Positions 8,708-17,944 are shown, counted from the first letter of the stretch. The stretch: DNA of 64,000 nucleotides from UBA12481 sp012523435 (GCA_028686135.1 JAQUCP010000004.1:1-64000), one strand, 5' to 3'. Program-made: numbers and translations. Notes: generated from the sequence alone by a model not told the origin.

Positions 8708-9955
8708 ATGAAAAAGCTTTCCACTTTCAGTATCCTCGCAGCAATTGCTTTACTGATCGGCTCATTCTCTTCCTGCAAGCAAGAATCCATTGAAGAGAAA
8801 GCCGCCCGCATCCACGACCAGGTTTACACGGTTGATTCTCATAATGATACGCCCATGCGATTTTCCGATAGCACGTATAATATGTCGGAAAGGCATGATT
8901 CACGCAAAGGCGGTGGTAAAGTGGATTTCGCCAGGATGAAAGAGGGAGGCCTTGACGGAGCCTTCTTTGCTGTTTTTGTTGGTCAAGGGCCTTTGACCGA
9001 GGAGGGAAGGGCCAGTGTTTACCAACGGACTATGCGGATATTCAGGAGCGTAGAACGTACGATTGAAGAGAATTCTGCGGTTTGTGGATTAGCCTTAAGT
9101 CCCGAGGATGGCTATCGTCTTGAAAAAGAAGGAAAACGCGCGGTGTTTATCGGTATTGAAAATGGATATCCGATCGGAACCGATATCCGTCGAGTTGAAG
9201 AATTTTATAACCTCGGAGCGAGATATATCACACTCTCCCATAGCCGAAATAATGATATTTGTGACTCATCGACAGACAAAGCTGGCCCGTTACATAATGG
9301 ATTGAGCGATTTTGGACGGGACGTAGTAAAAGAGATGAATCGCCTGGGGATTATGGTGGATGTTTCCCATATCTCTGACAAATCTTTTTATGATGTGATT
9401 GAAACCAGCCAGGTACCAGTCATTGCCTCACATAGCTGTGCCAGAGCACTTTGCGATAATCCCAGAAATTTAGATGATGAGATGCTCCGTACCTTAGCCG
9501 ATAATGGTGGGGTTATCCAGATGTGTATTCTCTCGGCATACCTCAAAAACCCGGAACCAAACCCGGAGCGTCAGGCTGCTGAAGCCCTTTTCAACGAGAA
9601 GTATAACAACTGGGAGGGACTGACGGATGAAGAGCTGAAACAAGCCCGCAGAGAGTATTCTCTATTAAGGAGGCAGTTTCCGGATAAACTGGCCACTGTT
9701 AGTGATATGGTTGACCACATCGATCATGTTGTAGAAGTAGCTGGGATAGATCATATTGGCGTTGGTACAGACTTTGACGGTGGAGGTGACTTGCAGGATT
9801 GTTTCGATGTGAGCGAGATGGGTAATATCACCCTCGAGTTGGTGAAACGTGGATACAGTCAGAAAGAAATCAAAAAAATCTGGGGAGGGAATCTCTTCCG
9901 GGTGATGCAAGAAGTTCAGGACTTCGCCGCCAAACAAGCACAGGCAGGAAACTAG
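8708..9955 (+). CDS. M19 family membrane dipeptidase, lipoprotein
   Basis: A 415-residue zinc peptidase of the renal dipeptidase (M19) family that cleaves dipeptides, often with D-residues. The N-terminus (MKKLSTFSILAAIALLIGSF then SSC, Cys23) is a lipoprotein signal, so the enzyme is probably anchored in the envelope. Zinc ligands are visible: HND in VDSHNDTPMRF, glutamate in FIGIENGYP, two histidines in TLSHSRNN and IASHSCAR, and the GTDFDGGGD loop near the end. It follows the YgiQ gene by 20 nt on the same strand. Its stop codon overlaps by 4 nt with the stop of the convergent radical SAM gene. Confidence 0.93.
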   Translation: MKKLSTFSILAAIALLIGSFSSCKQESIEEKAARIHDQVYTVDSHNDTPMRFSDSTYNMSERHDSRKGGGKVDFARMKEGGLDGAFFAVFVGQGPLTEEGRASVYQRTMRIFRSVERTIEENSAVCGLALSPEDGYRLEKEGKRAVFIGIENGYPIGTDIRRVEEFYNLGARYITLSHSRNNDICDSSTDKAGPLHNGLSDFGRDVVKEMNRLGIMVDVSHISDKSFYDVIETSQVPVIASHSCARALCDNPRNLDDEMLRTLADNGGVIQMCILSAYLKNPEPNPERQAAEALFNEKYNNWEGLTDEELKQARREYSLLRRQFPDKLATVSDMVDHIDHVVEVAGIDHIGVGTDFDGGGDLQDCFDVSEMGNITLELVKRGYSQKEIKKIWGGNLFRVMQEVQDFAAKQAQAGN

Positions 9956-10923
9956 GCATTTCGTTCAAACAGTCTGCCCTGCCAGGTGTTTCGCCTGAGC
10001 ATCTCCCTTTCAATCCGGGCAACCAGTTCGAAATTTTTCAGCCCCCAGCGGGGCCCGATAATCTTGTCGGGTGGAGAAACATTCACAAATCGTTCCATGA
10101 CGACTGTCGGGTTAACAATTTCTAAAAACCTGATTAACAGATCAATATACTCGTCCACAGAAAAGAACCGAAAATCATCCGGATGATATCTTAGATCCTT
10201 CTCCATGGCTGTACCCTTGATAATCTGCAGCTGGTGGATTTTTAGCAAGTTTATCGGTAATTGGCTAATCAGGCGGGCCCCAGAAAGGATATCGTCGTTC
10301 GACTCACCGGGTAAGCCAAAAATCAGGTGAGCTCCAACGAGAAAACCTTTATCCTTGCACTGCCAGATCGTCTGACTGGATTCTTCGAAGGTATGGCCCC
10401 GATTGATTCGCTCCAGCGTTCGATTATAGACACTTTCAATACCAAATTCGACCGTTACATAATAGGTTTTTGAGAGATCATGAAAATAGGAGATCAGCTC
10501 TGGCGTGATGCAATCGGGACGTGTTCCTACAACTAACCCGATAATTCGGGGATGGTTAAGAGCCTCTTCGTACAGGCTCACTAGACGATTAAAATCTGCG
10601 TAAGTATTTGTATATGACTGAAAATAAGCAAAATAATCCTGTCCAGGATATTTGTGTTCAAAAAAGGTGACACCCCGATTCAGCTGTTCGGTTATTGACA
10701 AACGGGGTGAACAGTAAGGAGGATTAAAGGTATTGTTGTCACAAAAAGTACATCCGCCAGTGCCCTTAGTCCCGTCGCGATTGGGGCAGGTAAAGCCAGC
10801 ATCGACGGAAAGCTTTTGCACCCGGTGTCCAAAGATATCGGTCAGGAAACCAGGAAAATCATTAAATGGTCGGTCCCGGTTCCATGGATAAACTGTTTCA
10901 CTCTTTTCCGGCATCCTGTTCAT
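9952..10923 (-). CDS. TIGR01212 / YhcC family radical SAM protein
   Basis: A 323-residue Elp3-like radical SAM protein. The spaced cluster motif of this family is visible: Cys46 in DAGFTCPNRDG, then Cys58 and Cys61 in GGCTFCDN. Other conserved segments are YFQSYTNTYAD and IIGLVVGTRPDC, typical of the TIGR01212 group (E. coli YhcC). No activity is firmly established for the family. The start overlaps the end of methylglyoxal synthase by 26 nt, and it is the last gene of a five-gene minus-strand run that begins at 14238. Confidence 0.92.
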   Translation of the reverse strand: MNRMPEKSETVYPWNRDRPFNDFPGFLTDIFGHRVQKLSVDAGFTCPNRDGTKGTGGCTFCDNNTFNPPYCSPRLSITEQLNRGVTFFEHKYPGQDYFAYFQSYTNTYADFNRLVSLYEEALNHPRIIGLVVGTRPDCITPELISYFHDLSKTYYVTVEFGIESVYNRTLERINRGHTFEESSQTIWQCKDKGFLVGAHLIFGLPGESNDDILSGARLISQLPINLLKIHQLQIIKGTAMEKDLRYHPDDFRFFSVDEYIDLLIRFLEIVNPTVVMERFVNVSPPDKIIGPRWGLKNFELVARIEREMLRRNTWQGRLFERNA

Positions 10924-11293
10924 GGATGATCAGGGTAGCAGTAGCAGGATTGAGTGCTATCGGGATGTTGTTGATGGTTGCAGTCCTGATTAACGTTTGG
11001 ATATCATGTTCATGACCATGAGGCGATTGCAGATCAACAAAGAAGATCAGTTTTTCCACCTCATTTTGAAGAATTTTTGCAGCAAGAAGGATATCGCCAC
11101 CGTTTGGCCCATGTCCAAAAGGCTCCACTTCGATTTCCAGCACAGAGGTAAGCAAGCGGGCGGTGTTTGATGTTCCAATCAGGCGATGGCGGCTGAGTTC
11201 CTCCCGGTTAGCTTTGGCCCATTCCAGTAGGGTGTTTTTCTTTTCATTATGAGCAACGATCGCGATAGCTTTTTTCTTCATTTTGTTTGTCAT
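10898..11293 (-). CDS. mgsA: methylglyoxal synthase
   Basis: A 131-residue protein matching methylglyoxal synthase, which turns dihydroxyacetone phosphate into methylglyoxal and phosphate, a bypass of lower glycolysis under phosphate limitation. The N-terminal IAIVAHNEKK carries the conserved histidine, IGTSNTARLL is the phosphate-binding loop, GPNGGD contains the catalytic aspartate (Asp67), and the SPHGHEHD segment supplies the active-site histidine region. It is a little shorter than the 152-residue E. coli enzyme. It lies 11 nt after an alkaline phosphatase gene in the same operon, which fits a phosphate-related role. Confidence 0.93.
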   Translation of the reverse strand: MTNKMKKKAIAIVAHNEKKNTLLEWAKANREELSRHRLIGTSNTARLLTSVLEIEVEPFGHGPNGGDILLAAKILQNEVEKLIFFVDLQSPHGHEHDIQTLIRTATINNIPIALNPATATLIIHEQDAGKE

Positions 11294-11304
11294 GTGTATG
11301 GGAT

Positions 11305-12405
11305 TTATTGGTCCTTTTTGAATCCGAAAGCTTTCATCATTTTCTCAAAAATATCCGTGTTCTCCTGGATTCCACCAAAAAGGGCAGCTTGCGGTCCGTA
11401 GGAGAATACGGGCACCATGACACCGCTATGATCCCCGGTCGAGAACGATCCCTTTAGCTCTCCAGTCTCAAAATCTCCATCGAGGAGTGACAATCCACCG
11501 GTTTCATGATCAGCTGTTACGATGACAAGAGTTTGTCCATCTTTTTCGGCAAAATCGAGGGCTGCGCCGACAGCACGATCGAAATCGATCATCTCTTCGG
11601 CAATTTGCTGTGCATTATTATCGTGTCCGGCCCAATCAATTTGGGATCCCTCGACCATCAGAAAGAATCCGTCCGAATCAGCCGACAGGAGTCTGATGGC
11701 TTCGATCACCGATTCGGTGAGTAGGTCGCCACGGCCTTCCGACCATTTTGGTGGGTGTACCGGGTAGAGGAGTCCGGCGACTGGGCCCGACTTGATTTCC
11801 TTTATTTCATCGATGGTTTGAGCGATCCGATAACCCTTTTTCCGTAACTGTTCAATCAAGTCAACGCCATCTTTTCGTTTCCCAAAATGGTCATATCCAC
11901 CACCGATAAAAACCTCGATATCGGTTTTAAGAAAATCAGCAGCAATTAGCTCATAATCACTACGTTTTGCCTGGTGTGCAATAAAACTTGCTGGGGTAGC
12001 ATGAGTCATGGCGCAGGTGGTAGCCATTCCGGTAGCTTTTCCGTTTTCTTCAGCCCATTCCAAGATAGTTTTAACTGGTTGACCTTGTGGGTCCACTGCG
12101 ATGGAGCCGTTTTTGGTTTTATGGCCGGTAGCCAGTGCGGTTCCACCGGCTCCTGAATCCGTCACATATTCAGTTGAGTAGGTCTTTGAAAATCCGGCAA
12201 TTCGGAAACGTTCCAAGTTAAGTGTTCCTCCATTGGCAGTCATTCCGGCATATACCTGGGAAGTTCCCATACCATCTCCAATCAGGAGAATAATGTTTTT
12301 TGCTGGTTTTTCTTTCCCGGCAGCAAGTGCTTGGTTATTCCAGCCGGATATTTGATGCAGGAGAAGAATTGCAATTGACAGAGTTAGAATTCTTTTGATA
12401 GACAT
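11305..12405 (-). CDS. alkaline phosphatase, secreted
   Basis: A 366-residue PhoA-superfamily phosphomonoesterase. A signal peptide (residues 1 to about 29, ending QALAAG) directs it to the periplasm. Metal and catalytic sites are visible: Asp44 in LIGDGMG, nucleophile Ser84 in VTDSGAGGTALATG, MTHATPASFIAH, EGSQIDWAGHDNN and TADHETGG. At 366 residues it is shorter than E. coli PhoA (471) and lacks some insertions. It sits 29 nt after a rhomboid gene and 11 nt before mgsA. Confidence 0.94.
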   Translation of the reverse strand: MSIKRILTLSIAILLLHQISGWNNQALAAGKEKPAKNIILLIGDGMGTSQVYAGMTANGGTLNLERFRIAGFSKTYSTEYVTDSGAGGTALATGHKTKNGSIAVDPQGQPVKTILEWAEENGKATGMATTCAMTHATPASFIAHQAKRSDYELIAADFLKTDIEVFIGGGYDHFGKRKDGVDLIEQLRKKGYRIAQTIDEIKEIKSGPVAGLLYPVHPPKWSEGRGDLLTESVIEAIRLLSADSDGFFLMVEGSQIDWAGHDNNAQQIAEEMIDFDRAVGAALDFAEKDGQTLVIVTADHETGGLSLLDGDFETGELKGSFSTGDHSGVMVPVFSYGPQAALFGGIQENTDIFEKMMKAFGFKKDQ

Positions 12406-12434
12406 GAATTTGATTTTTTATTTGTAACAAGTTA

Positions 12435-13187
12435 TCAATCTTTTTTGTTTTCAGCTTGGGCATTATCCTGGTTTGTTGGAGGTTTTCGTTTACCTTCTAC
12501 CTCATATTGATCCCACGGAAGATGATTTGCCTCCTCATCCTCTCCGGCGGTATCCTGATCCGGATAGCTTTGCCAGAACAGTCGGGTTCCCTGTGGCCCT
12601 TGTGAGCGATAAATCCAAGAGAGGGCCAGCCCCACGAGAAGGCCAGCCAGGTGACCCTCCCAAGACAGACGATCTTCCAGCGGGAAGATACCCCAAATCA
12701 TTGAGCCATATTGAAAAACCACAAGAAAAGAGATAGCAATCAATCCGGCGTGCTTTCGTAATATCCCACTCAGAAACAGAAATCCACCAAAAGTGTAGAT
12801 CAGGCCGCTGGCACCGATATGGTATGAAGGGCGTGCAAAGAGCCACACAAGAATTCCAGATACCAGCCAACTGATGACCCAGACTCGACCCGCCACTGAA
12901 CGGTAAAAATAGAACAAGAGGGTACCCAGAACCAAGATTGGGAAGCTGTTGGCCACTATATGACGTAAGCTGCCATGGATAATTGGAGCAAAGAGAATTC
13001 CCTGCAATCCCAACCATTTTCGTGGGAAGAGGCCATGGTAGAATAGTTCAAGATCAAGCGAAATATCAACCCAAAAAACCAACCAGATGAGCAGAAGGAA
13101 AAGACCTGGAAAAAACGTACTGATTATCAGTCGTTTTAGGGTCGAATCCATTGTTTTACCCGATCCAGATGTGTTTAAATCATTCAT
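12435..13187 (-). CDS. rhomboid family intramembrane serine protease
   Basis: A 250-residue polytopic membrane protein with about six hydrophobic helices. The rhomboid catalytic dyad is visible: Ser127 in the GASG motif and His179 in WEGHLAG. The HGSLRHIVAN segment (about residues 71-80) matches the conserved loop-helix that supports the oxyanion site. The C-terminal tail is hydrophilic and charged and probably cytoplasmic. It cleaves transmembrane substrates, which cannot be named here. It begins 7 nt after the end of the aldolase gene. Confidence 0.93.
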   Translation of the reverse strand: MNDLNTSGSGKTMDSTLKRLIISTFFPGLFLLLIWLVFWVDISLDLELFYHGLFPRKWLGLQGILFAPIIHGSLRHIVANSFPILVLGTLLFYFYRSVAGRVWVISWLVSGILVWLFARPSYHIGASGLIYTFGGFLFLSGILRKHAGLIAISFLVVFQYGSMIWGIFPLEDRLSWEGHLAGLLVGLALSWIYRSQGPQGTRLFWQSYPDQDTAGEDEEANHLPWDQYEVEGKRKPPTNQDNAQAENKKD

Positions 13188-13194
13188 CCTGGTT

Positions 13195-14238
13195 TTAGCT
13201 GAATAAATAGTCTCTCATCTTCTGATCTATCAATTTAACAAAACGTTCAATATCATCCTCCGTTGTATCCCAGGAGGTCATCCAGCGCACTTCGGAGCGG
13301 GGTTCATCCCATATATAGAAGAAGAACTCATCCTGTAGTGGTTTAATGAGGGCAGATGGGATAGCGGCAAAGACGCCGTTTGCCTGAACAGGATAGACAA
13401 TCTCAATTTCAGGAATTTGGGATACTTTCTCAGCCAGGAGTTGTGCCATTTTGTTGGCGTGTTCGGCATTACGCTTCCATAAATCATTGGTTAAGAGTGC
13501 TTCAAACTGAACTGCGATGTATCGCATTTTAGAAGCCAGTTGCATAGATTGTTTGCGGATGTATTTCACCGCATCGTTACACTCATGAAAGAAGAGGACC
13601 AGTTCGCCATACATAGCTCCGTTTTTTGTCCCGCCGAAAGAGAGGACATCCACACCGGCATCCCGAGTTATTTCACGTAGGCTGAGACCGAGGGATGCTG
13701 CGGCATTGGCAATCCGAGCACCATCCATGTGCAGGAGCATATTGTTAGCGTGCACATAATGAGCTATTCTGCTGATCTCATCAGGCGTATAGATGGTTCC
13801 CAACTCGGTTGCCTGGGTGATGCTAACGACTCTCGGCTGTGAATGATGCTCAAAATCAATACCTTTTACATGAGGCTTAATCGCCTCGATGGTCAGTTTT
13901 CCATCCGGTGTATGAACCGGAATAACCTTACTACCTGTGATAAACTCAGGAGCTCCGCATTCGTCTTCATGAATATGGGCCGTATCCGAACAGATAACCG
14001 ACTCATAAGATTGCATCATGCTTCTCAAGCTCAATACATTAGCAGCAGTTCCATTGAATACAAAGAACGGATAGGTATTCTTTCCAAAAACTTCAATAAT
14101 TTTTTCGGCAGTTCTTTTGGTATAGGGATCGGCCCCATATCCAACGACATGATTTTGATTACAGGCCTCGATAGCCTTCATGATTTCGGGGTGTACACCC
14201 GCATTGTTATCACTTGCAAATCCTCTGAGATTCATCAT
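13195..14238 (-). CDS. low-specificity L-threonine aldolase (beta-eliminating lyase family)
   Basis: A 347-residue PLP enzyme of fold type I that splits L-threonine or L-allo-threonine into glycine and acetaldehyde. The N-terminal GFASDNNAGVHPEIM and YGADPYT segments are typical of the family, His88 lies in DTAHIHEDECGAPE, Asp172 in HMDGARIANAA binds the cofactor ring, and Lys205 in SFGGTKNGA is the Schiff-base lysine. An ATG one codon later is also possible as start. It is the first gene of the minus-strand run down to 9952; no convincing promoter element was seen upstream. Confidence 0.92.
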   Translation of the reverse strand: MMNLRGFASDNNAGVHPEIMKAIEACNQNHVVGYGADPYTKRTAEKIIEVFGKNTYPFFVFNGTAANVLSLRSMMQSYESVICSDTAHIHEDECGAPEFITGSKVIPVHTPDGKLTIEAIKPHVKGIDFEHHSQPRVVSITQATELGTIYTPDEISRIAHYVHANNMLLHMDGARIANAAASLGLSLREITRDAGVDVLSFGGTKNGAMYGELVLFFHECNDAVKYIRKQSMQLASKMRYIAVQFEALLTNDLWKRNAEHANKMAQLLAEKVSQIPEIEIVYPVQANGVFAAIPSALIKPLQDEFFFYIWDEPRSEVRWMTSWDTTEDDIERFVKLIDQKMRDYLFS

Positions 14239-14349
14239 ACCTGGTAACTTTAATCAGCGAATTTAAGCTTTTTCAGGCTTTCTATACGATTGAAATGCCT
14301 ATCTTCATTGAATCTTAACATTGTTCAATATTTTAAACGATTCAAAGTA

Positions 14350-15729
14350 ATGATACCCAATGACCACTATCCGATGCGCAGGGCTTCGTTGAAGAAACAA
14401 CTGAAGCACGGGCTTCTTTTATTTTTGGGCAACGAAGAAAGCCCGATGAATTATGCCGACAACACTTATCATTTCAGACAGGACAGCACATTTCTATATT
14501 TCTTCGGGATGGATTATCCGGGGCTAGCAGCACTCATTGATCTTGATGAAGAACGCGAAATTATTTTCGGCAATGATCTTACTGTTGAGGATATTGTATG
14601 GATGGGTACGCAACCTACCTTGTTAAGTCGAGCTGAACAATATGGAATCCAAGAAGTCAGGCCTTACGCTGACCTAGCTGATTACCTGAACAAAGCAAAA
14701 AAAATGGATCGGGTAATCCATTATCTACCACCCTATCGGCCCGAAAACAAGATCAAGTTATGGGACCTTTTGAACATTCTCCCGGCCGAAGCTTCCGATC
14801 AAGCCTCGGTGGAATTGGTCAAGGCTGTTGTCAACCTCCGGAATCACAAGTCGGACGAGGAAGTGATCGAGATTGAAAAAGCCGTTAACATATCGGTCGA
14901 TATGCATATTAGGGCGATGCAAGCAGCACGGCCGGGAATTACCGAAGCTTATTTGGCAGCAGAGGTAACATCGGTGGCATTGGCTGCCGGCGGTCAGATC
15001 TCTTTTCCGGTGATCATGACGATCAACGGTCAGACGCTTCACAATCACTATCATGGCAATCTGCTCAAGCCAGGAGACATGGTTTTATCTGATTGTGGAG
15101 CCGAAACGGCCTTGCACTACTGTGGAGATCTTTCCAGTACTTTCCCTGTTAACAAGAGTTTTACAGCCAAACAGAAGGAGATTTACCAGATTACATTAGA
15201 GGCTCATCAGGCTGCCATGAATAGGCTTAACCCTGGCACTCCCTTCCGGGATGTTCACCTTAACGCTTGCCGCGCCATTATCAATGGGTTAAAGCAGATT
15301 GGTTTGATGAAAGGGGACACGGAGGAGGCCCTGGCCGCGGGTGCTCATGCGATGTTTTTCCCGTGCGGAACTGGTCATATGATGGGATTGGATGTCCATG
15401 ATATGGAGGATCTTGGAGAGGTTTACGTGGGTTATGCTGGGGAGCCCAAGAGCAAACAGTTCGGGCTAAAGTCACTTCGTCTCGCGCGCCCCATGGAACC
15501 AGGTTTTGTGGCAACCATCGAACCGGGCATCTATTTTATTCCAGAACTGATCGATTTGTGGCAAAAAGAGAATAAAAACGCTGCTTTTATCAATTTTGAC
15601 AAAGTCAATACGTACCGCGACTTCGGCGGAATCAGGAATGAGGAGGATATTTTAATTACCGCAGATGGTTACAGGGTTTTGGGTAAGCGGAAGCCGAAAA
15701 CAATTGATGAGGTAGAATCTTTACGATAA
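14350..15729 (+). CDS. aminopeptidase P family protein (Xaa-Pro aminopeptidase, M24B)
   Basis: About 459 residues. Removes N-terminal residues before proline. The N-terminal domain (LLLFLGNEESPMNYADN, FRQDSTFLYFFGMDYPG) is the aminopeptidase P propeller-like domain. The C-terminal pita-bread fold shows the metal ligands: two aspartates in LSDCGAE and HYCGDLSSTFP, histidine in GTGHMMGLDVHD, glutamates in TIEPGIYF and GGIRNEEDIL. The ATG at 14350 is chosen; an in-frame TTG 60 nt upstream adds residues that do not resemble the family. It lies 6 nt before the hydroxyproline dehydratase gene, suggesting joint handling of proline-rich peptides. Confidence 0.92.
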   Translation: MIPNDHYPMRRASLKKQLKHGLLLFLGNEESPMNYADNTYHFRQDSTFLYFFGMDYPGLAALIDLDEEREIIFGNDLTVEDIVWMGTQPTLLSRAEQYGIQEVRPYADLADYLNKAKKMDRVIHYLPPYRPENKIKLWDLLNILPAEASDQASVELVKAVVNLRNHKSDEEVIEIEKAVNISVDMHIRAMQAARPGITEAYLAAEVTSVALAAGGQISFPVIMTINGQTLHNHYHGNLLKPGDMVLSDCGAETALHYCGDLSSTFPVNKSFTAKQKEIYQITLEAHQAAMNRLNPGTPFRDVHLNACRAIINGLKQIGLMKGDTEEALAAGAHAMFFPCGTGHMMGLDVHDMEDLGEVYVGYAGEPKSKQFGLKSLRLARPMEPGFVATIEPGIYFIPELIDLWQKENKNAAFINFDKVNTYRDFGGIRNEEDILITADGYRVLGKRKPKTIDEVESLR

Positions 15730-15735
15730 TTTCAG

Positions 15736-16773
15736 ATGCTAAACAAACCAGAACGGTGGACTCCTCCAGAGGATTGGCTTCGGGTCCGCACGATAGATTT
15801 ACACACGGCTGGAGAGCCTTTAAGAGTGATAACCAGTGGGTTGCCAGAGATTCCCGGCGACACAATTTTGGACAAGAGACGATATTTCAAGGAACATTAT
15901 GATGCTATCCGAACGGGGCTCATGTGGGAACCCAGGGGGCATGCGGATATGTATGGGGCGCTGATCACTCCTCCGGTTACGGATGATGGTCATTTTGGAA
16001 CCTTCTTTCTCCACAATGAAGGATACAGTACCATGTGTGGTCATGCGATGATCGCGTTAGCAACTCTTACATTGGATACGGGCATGGTTGATCCTAAAGC
16101 TGCAACAGAAGGAATACGGATTGATGCTCCTCCGGGTCGGGTCACTGCTTTCGGGCAGATTAAAGATAACCGGACAGTCAAGGCATGGTTCAGGAATGTG
16201 CCGTCTTTTGTTCTTTACTCCGATCAGGAGGTCATGGTGCCGGGAATCGGCAAGATCCGTTTTGATGTTGCCTATGGCGGTGCTTTCTATGCATTTGTTG
16301 ATGCGGATGAGGTCGGATTGCGACTGGAACCGGATGATCTGGACCGCCTCATCAGTTATGGAAAGAGAATCAAGCAAGCAGTAGCGACGGCTTTCCCCAT
16401 AGTACACCCGTTTGAGGAGGATCTCAGTTTCCTTTACGGTACGATATTCACCGGCAAGCCGTTTGACCCGAGCCATCATTCAAGGAATGTCTGCATTTTT
16501 GCTGATGGCGAGGTAGATCGTTCGCCGACCGGGTCGGGAGTATCTGCCCGGGCAGCGATTCACTACCTTCGTAAGGATCTTGATCCTGGGTATCCGATCA
16601 TCATCGAAAGCATTTTGGGGACTTTGATGGAGGTAGAGATTATGGAGGTAACCCAATTTGGCAACTACACAGCTGTTATTCCGCAGGTTAGCGGATCAGC
16701 TCATTTTACTGGTCGGAGTGAATTCTTTTTTGACCCCCAGGATTCTCTTCGCAAAGGATTCATAATGAGATAA
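15736..16773 (+). CDS. proline racemase family protein, predicted trans-3-hydroxy-L-proline dehydratase
   Basis: A 345-residue member of the proline racemase fold. The first catalytic position is a cysteine (Cys101, in STMCGHAMIAL). The second, cysteine in racemases, is threonine here (Thr265, in DRSPTGSG). A Cys/Thr pair is the known signature of trans-3-hydroxy-L-proline dehydratase, which removes water to give pyrroline-2-carboxylate, rather than of a racemase. The position directly after an Xaa-Pro aminopeptidase supports breakdown of proline- or hydroxyproline-containing peptides. The specific substrate is inferred from the residue pair only. Confidence 0.88.
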   Translation: MLNKPERWTPPEDWLRVRTIDLHTAGEPLRVITSGLPEIPGDTILDKRRYFKEHYDAIRTGLMWEPRGHADMYGALITPPVTDDGHFGTFFLHNEGYSTMCGHAMIALATLTLDTGMVDPKAATEGIRIDAPPGRVTAFGQIKDNRTVKAWFRNVPSFVLYSDQEVMVPGIGKIRFDVAYGGAFYAFVDADEVGLRLEPDDLDRLISYGKRIKQAVATAFPIVHPFEEDLSFLYGTIFTGKPFDPSHHSRNVCIFADGEVDRSPTGSGVSARAAIHYLRKDLDPGYPIIIESILGTLMEVEIMEVTQFGNYTAVIPQVSGSAHFTGRSEFFFDPQDSLRKGFIMR

Positions 16774-16798
16774 TTACCAAATTTTTGCAAAAATAAAA

Positions 16799-16840
16799 TC
16801 CCTGTCCCGGGAACCCAACTATGGAGTTCGGGGACAGGGA
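16799..16840 (-). terminator. bidirectional terminator between convergent genes
   Basis: A long hairpin with stem CCCTGTCCC(G)GGAAC pairing GTTCGGGGACAGGG. On the minus strand it is followed by ATTTTATTTTT, so it best serves the Spy-like gene; it can also stop transcription from the dehydratase gene. Confidence 0.75.
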
Positions 16841-16900
16841 AATGTTTTGATTATGGGGTAGAGATCGGGAAAACCCGATTTCTAAGGTGTGATCTCACCA

Positions 16901-17305
16901 CTAGCGGAATCCGCCTCCACCGCCACCACCTTGGCGATTCTGTCTCATTTCGGTTTGTCGTTTCTGGTAATCTTGGAATTTCTTAAGCTGATCAGGCTTC
17001 AGGAGTTTTTCAATTTTCTTGTCCCGGTCAGCATTGATTTCCTGCATTTTGGTTCTCATCCCAGTACGGTCCTGACCGGCGCTTTCACGAGCTTTCGTCA
17101 TCTTTTCATCAGCCTCTTTGTAGATCTGATCAAACTTAGCATCCTGATCTTTAGTTAGTTTCAGCTCTTTCTTCAGATCGTTCATCATCTGTTGACGCCG
17201 CTGCTGCAGACTCTGCATATTCGGAGGCCCTTGGCGATCCTGTCCGTTGACCGACACCAGCATAGCCATGCCGATCAGTACACTCAATAACATCAATCGT
17301 TTCAT
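16901..17305 (-). CDS. Spy/CpxP-like periplasmic protein
   Basis: A 134-residue secreted protein: signal peptide of about 21 residues (ending VSVNGQ), then a highly charged, all-helical region rich in Gln, Lys and Asp with LTKDQ and LKPDQLKKF motifs recalling the LTxxQ motifs of the Spy/CpxP chaperone family, and a glycine run (GGGGGGGFR) at the end. Homology to Spy is distant, so a chaperone or stress-sensor role is tentative. It lies downstream of an ECF sigma gene but a strong terminator separates them, so it has its own promoter. Confidence 0.75.
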   Translation of the reverse strand: MKRLMLLSVLIGMAMLVSVNGQDRQGPPNMQSLQQRRQQMMNDLKKELKLTKDQDAKFDQIYKEADEKMTKARESAGQDRTGMRTKMQEINADRDKKIEKLLKPDQLKKFQDYQKRQTEMRQNRQGGGGGGGFR

Positions 17306-17367
17306 AAAAAATGATTTATAGTTTTTAGGTTAGACGACTGGAGATTACTGTAGTTTAACCTCTCAAT

Positions 17368-17394
17368 AAAAAAAACCGGGTCTCCCCGGCTTTT
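17368..17394 (-). terminator. intrinsic terminator after ECF sigma gene
   Basis: On the minus strand a compact GCCGGGGAGACCCGG hairpin is followed by eight T residues, directly after the stop of the sigma gene at 17399. Confidence 0.88.
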
Positions 17395-17398
17395 GTAA

Positions 17399-17902
17399 TT
17401 ATCTGTAATCCTGTAGTTTATTCATCAACCTCTTCCTTGCGAAGAATATTTTACTCTTCACGGACCCCAGAGGCTGACTTAAATATTCAGCGATCTCTTT
17501 GTACTTATATCCTTTAGTATGCATTTCGAATGGGATTCGGTAATCTTCAGGCAGTTCACTGATTGCCTTGCGGATCTCTTTTTCACTATGATTGGATTCA
17601 GGAGTATGGAAAACATTGCCTGTTCCCAGATTCAGGAAGTACTGGTTATCGGTATTGTCAATCATGGTGTTTGACCTGACGTTCCGCCTGTAGTTATTGA
17701 TAAAGGTGTTCTTCATGATAGTGAAGACCCATGCTTTGAGATTTTTGTCTCCCTGAAACTTGTCTCGGTTTGTTAAAGCTTTGTACAGGGTCTCCTGCAA
17801 CAGATCTTTGGCATCTTCCGAATCGGCGGTCAAACTCTTAGCAAAGAAACCAAGCTTAGGCTGCATGCTCATCAGTTGGTGGTTGAATTCTATTGCGGTC
17901 AT
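17399..17902 (-). CDS. ECF-type RNA polymerase sigma factor
   Basis: A 167-residue sigma factor. Region 2 is seen in SEDAKDLLQETLYKAL (about residues 28-43) and KAWVFTIMKNTFINNYRR; region 4 in LPEDYRIPFEMHTKGYKYKEI with the SVKSKIFFARKRL helix. No anti-sigma gene follows; the gene is monocistronic between a good promoter (17945-17976) and a strong terminator (17368-17394). It resembles the stand-alone ECF factors common in Bacteroidota that respond to stress without a membrane anti-sigma partner. Its promoter matches the housekeeping consensus, so expression is not obviously autoregulated. Confidence 0.93.
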   Translation of the reverse strand: MTAIEFNHQLMSMQPKLGFFAKSLTADSEDAKDLLQETLYKALTNRDKFQGDKNLKAWVFTIMKNTFINNYRRNVRSNTMIDNTDNQYFLNLGTGNVFHTPESNHSEKEIRKAISELPEDYRIPFEMHTKGYKYKEIAEYLSQPLGSVKSKIFFARKRLMNKLQDYR

Positions 17903-17944
17903 ATCTTTTCGGTTTTGTTAAGTTTATTTTTCATTTTACTTGAA

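Noticed and set aside
12535..13017. 160-residue minus-strand frame
   Set aside because: It is an alternative frame inside the rhomboid gene, whose catalytic motifs identify the true frame.
13843..14247. 134-residue plus-strand frame
   Set aside because: Opposes the threonine aldolase gene, which has full PLP-enzyme motifs; no family features in the shadow.
16901..16930. Glycine-codon repeat at the end of the Spy-like gene as a microsatellite
   Set aside because: It is a short in-frame glycine run at the C-terminus, common in secreted proteins; no sign of slippage.
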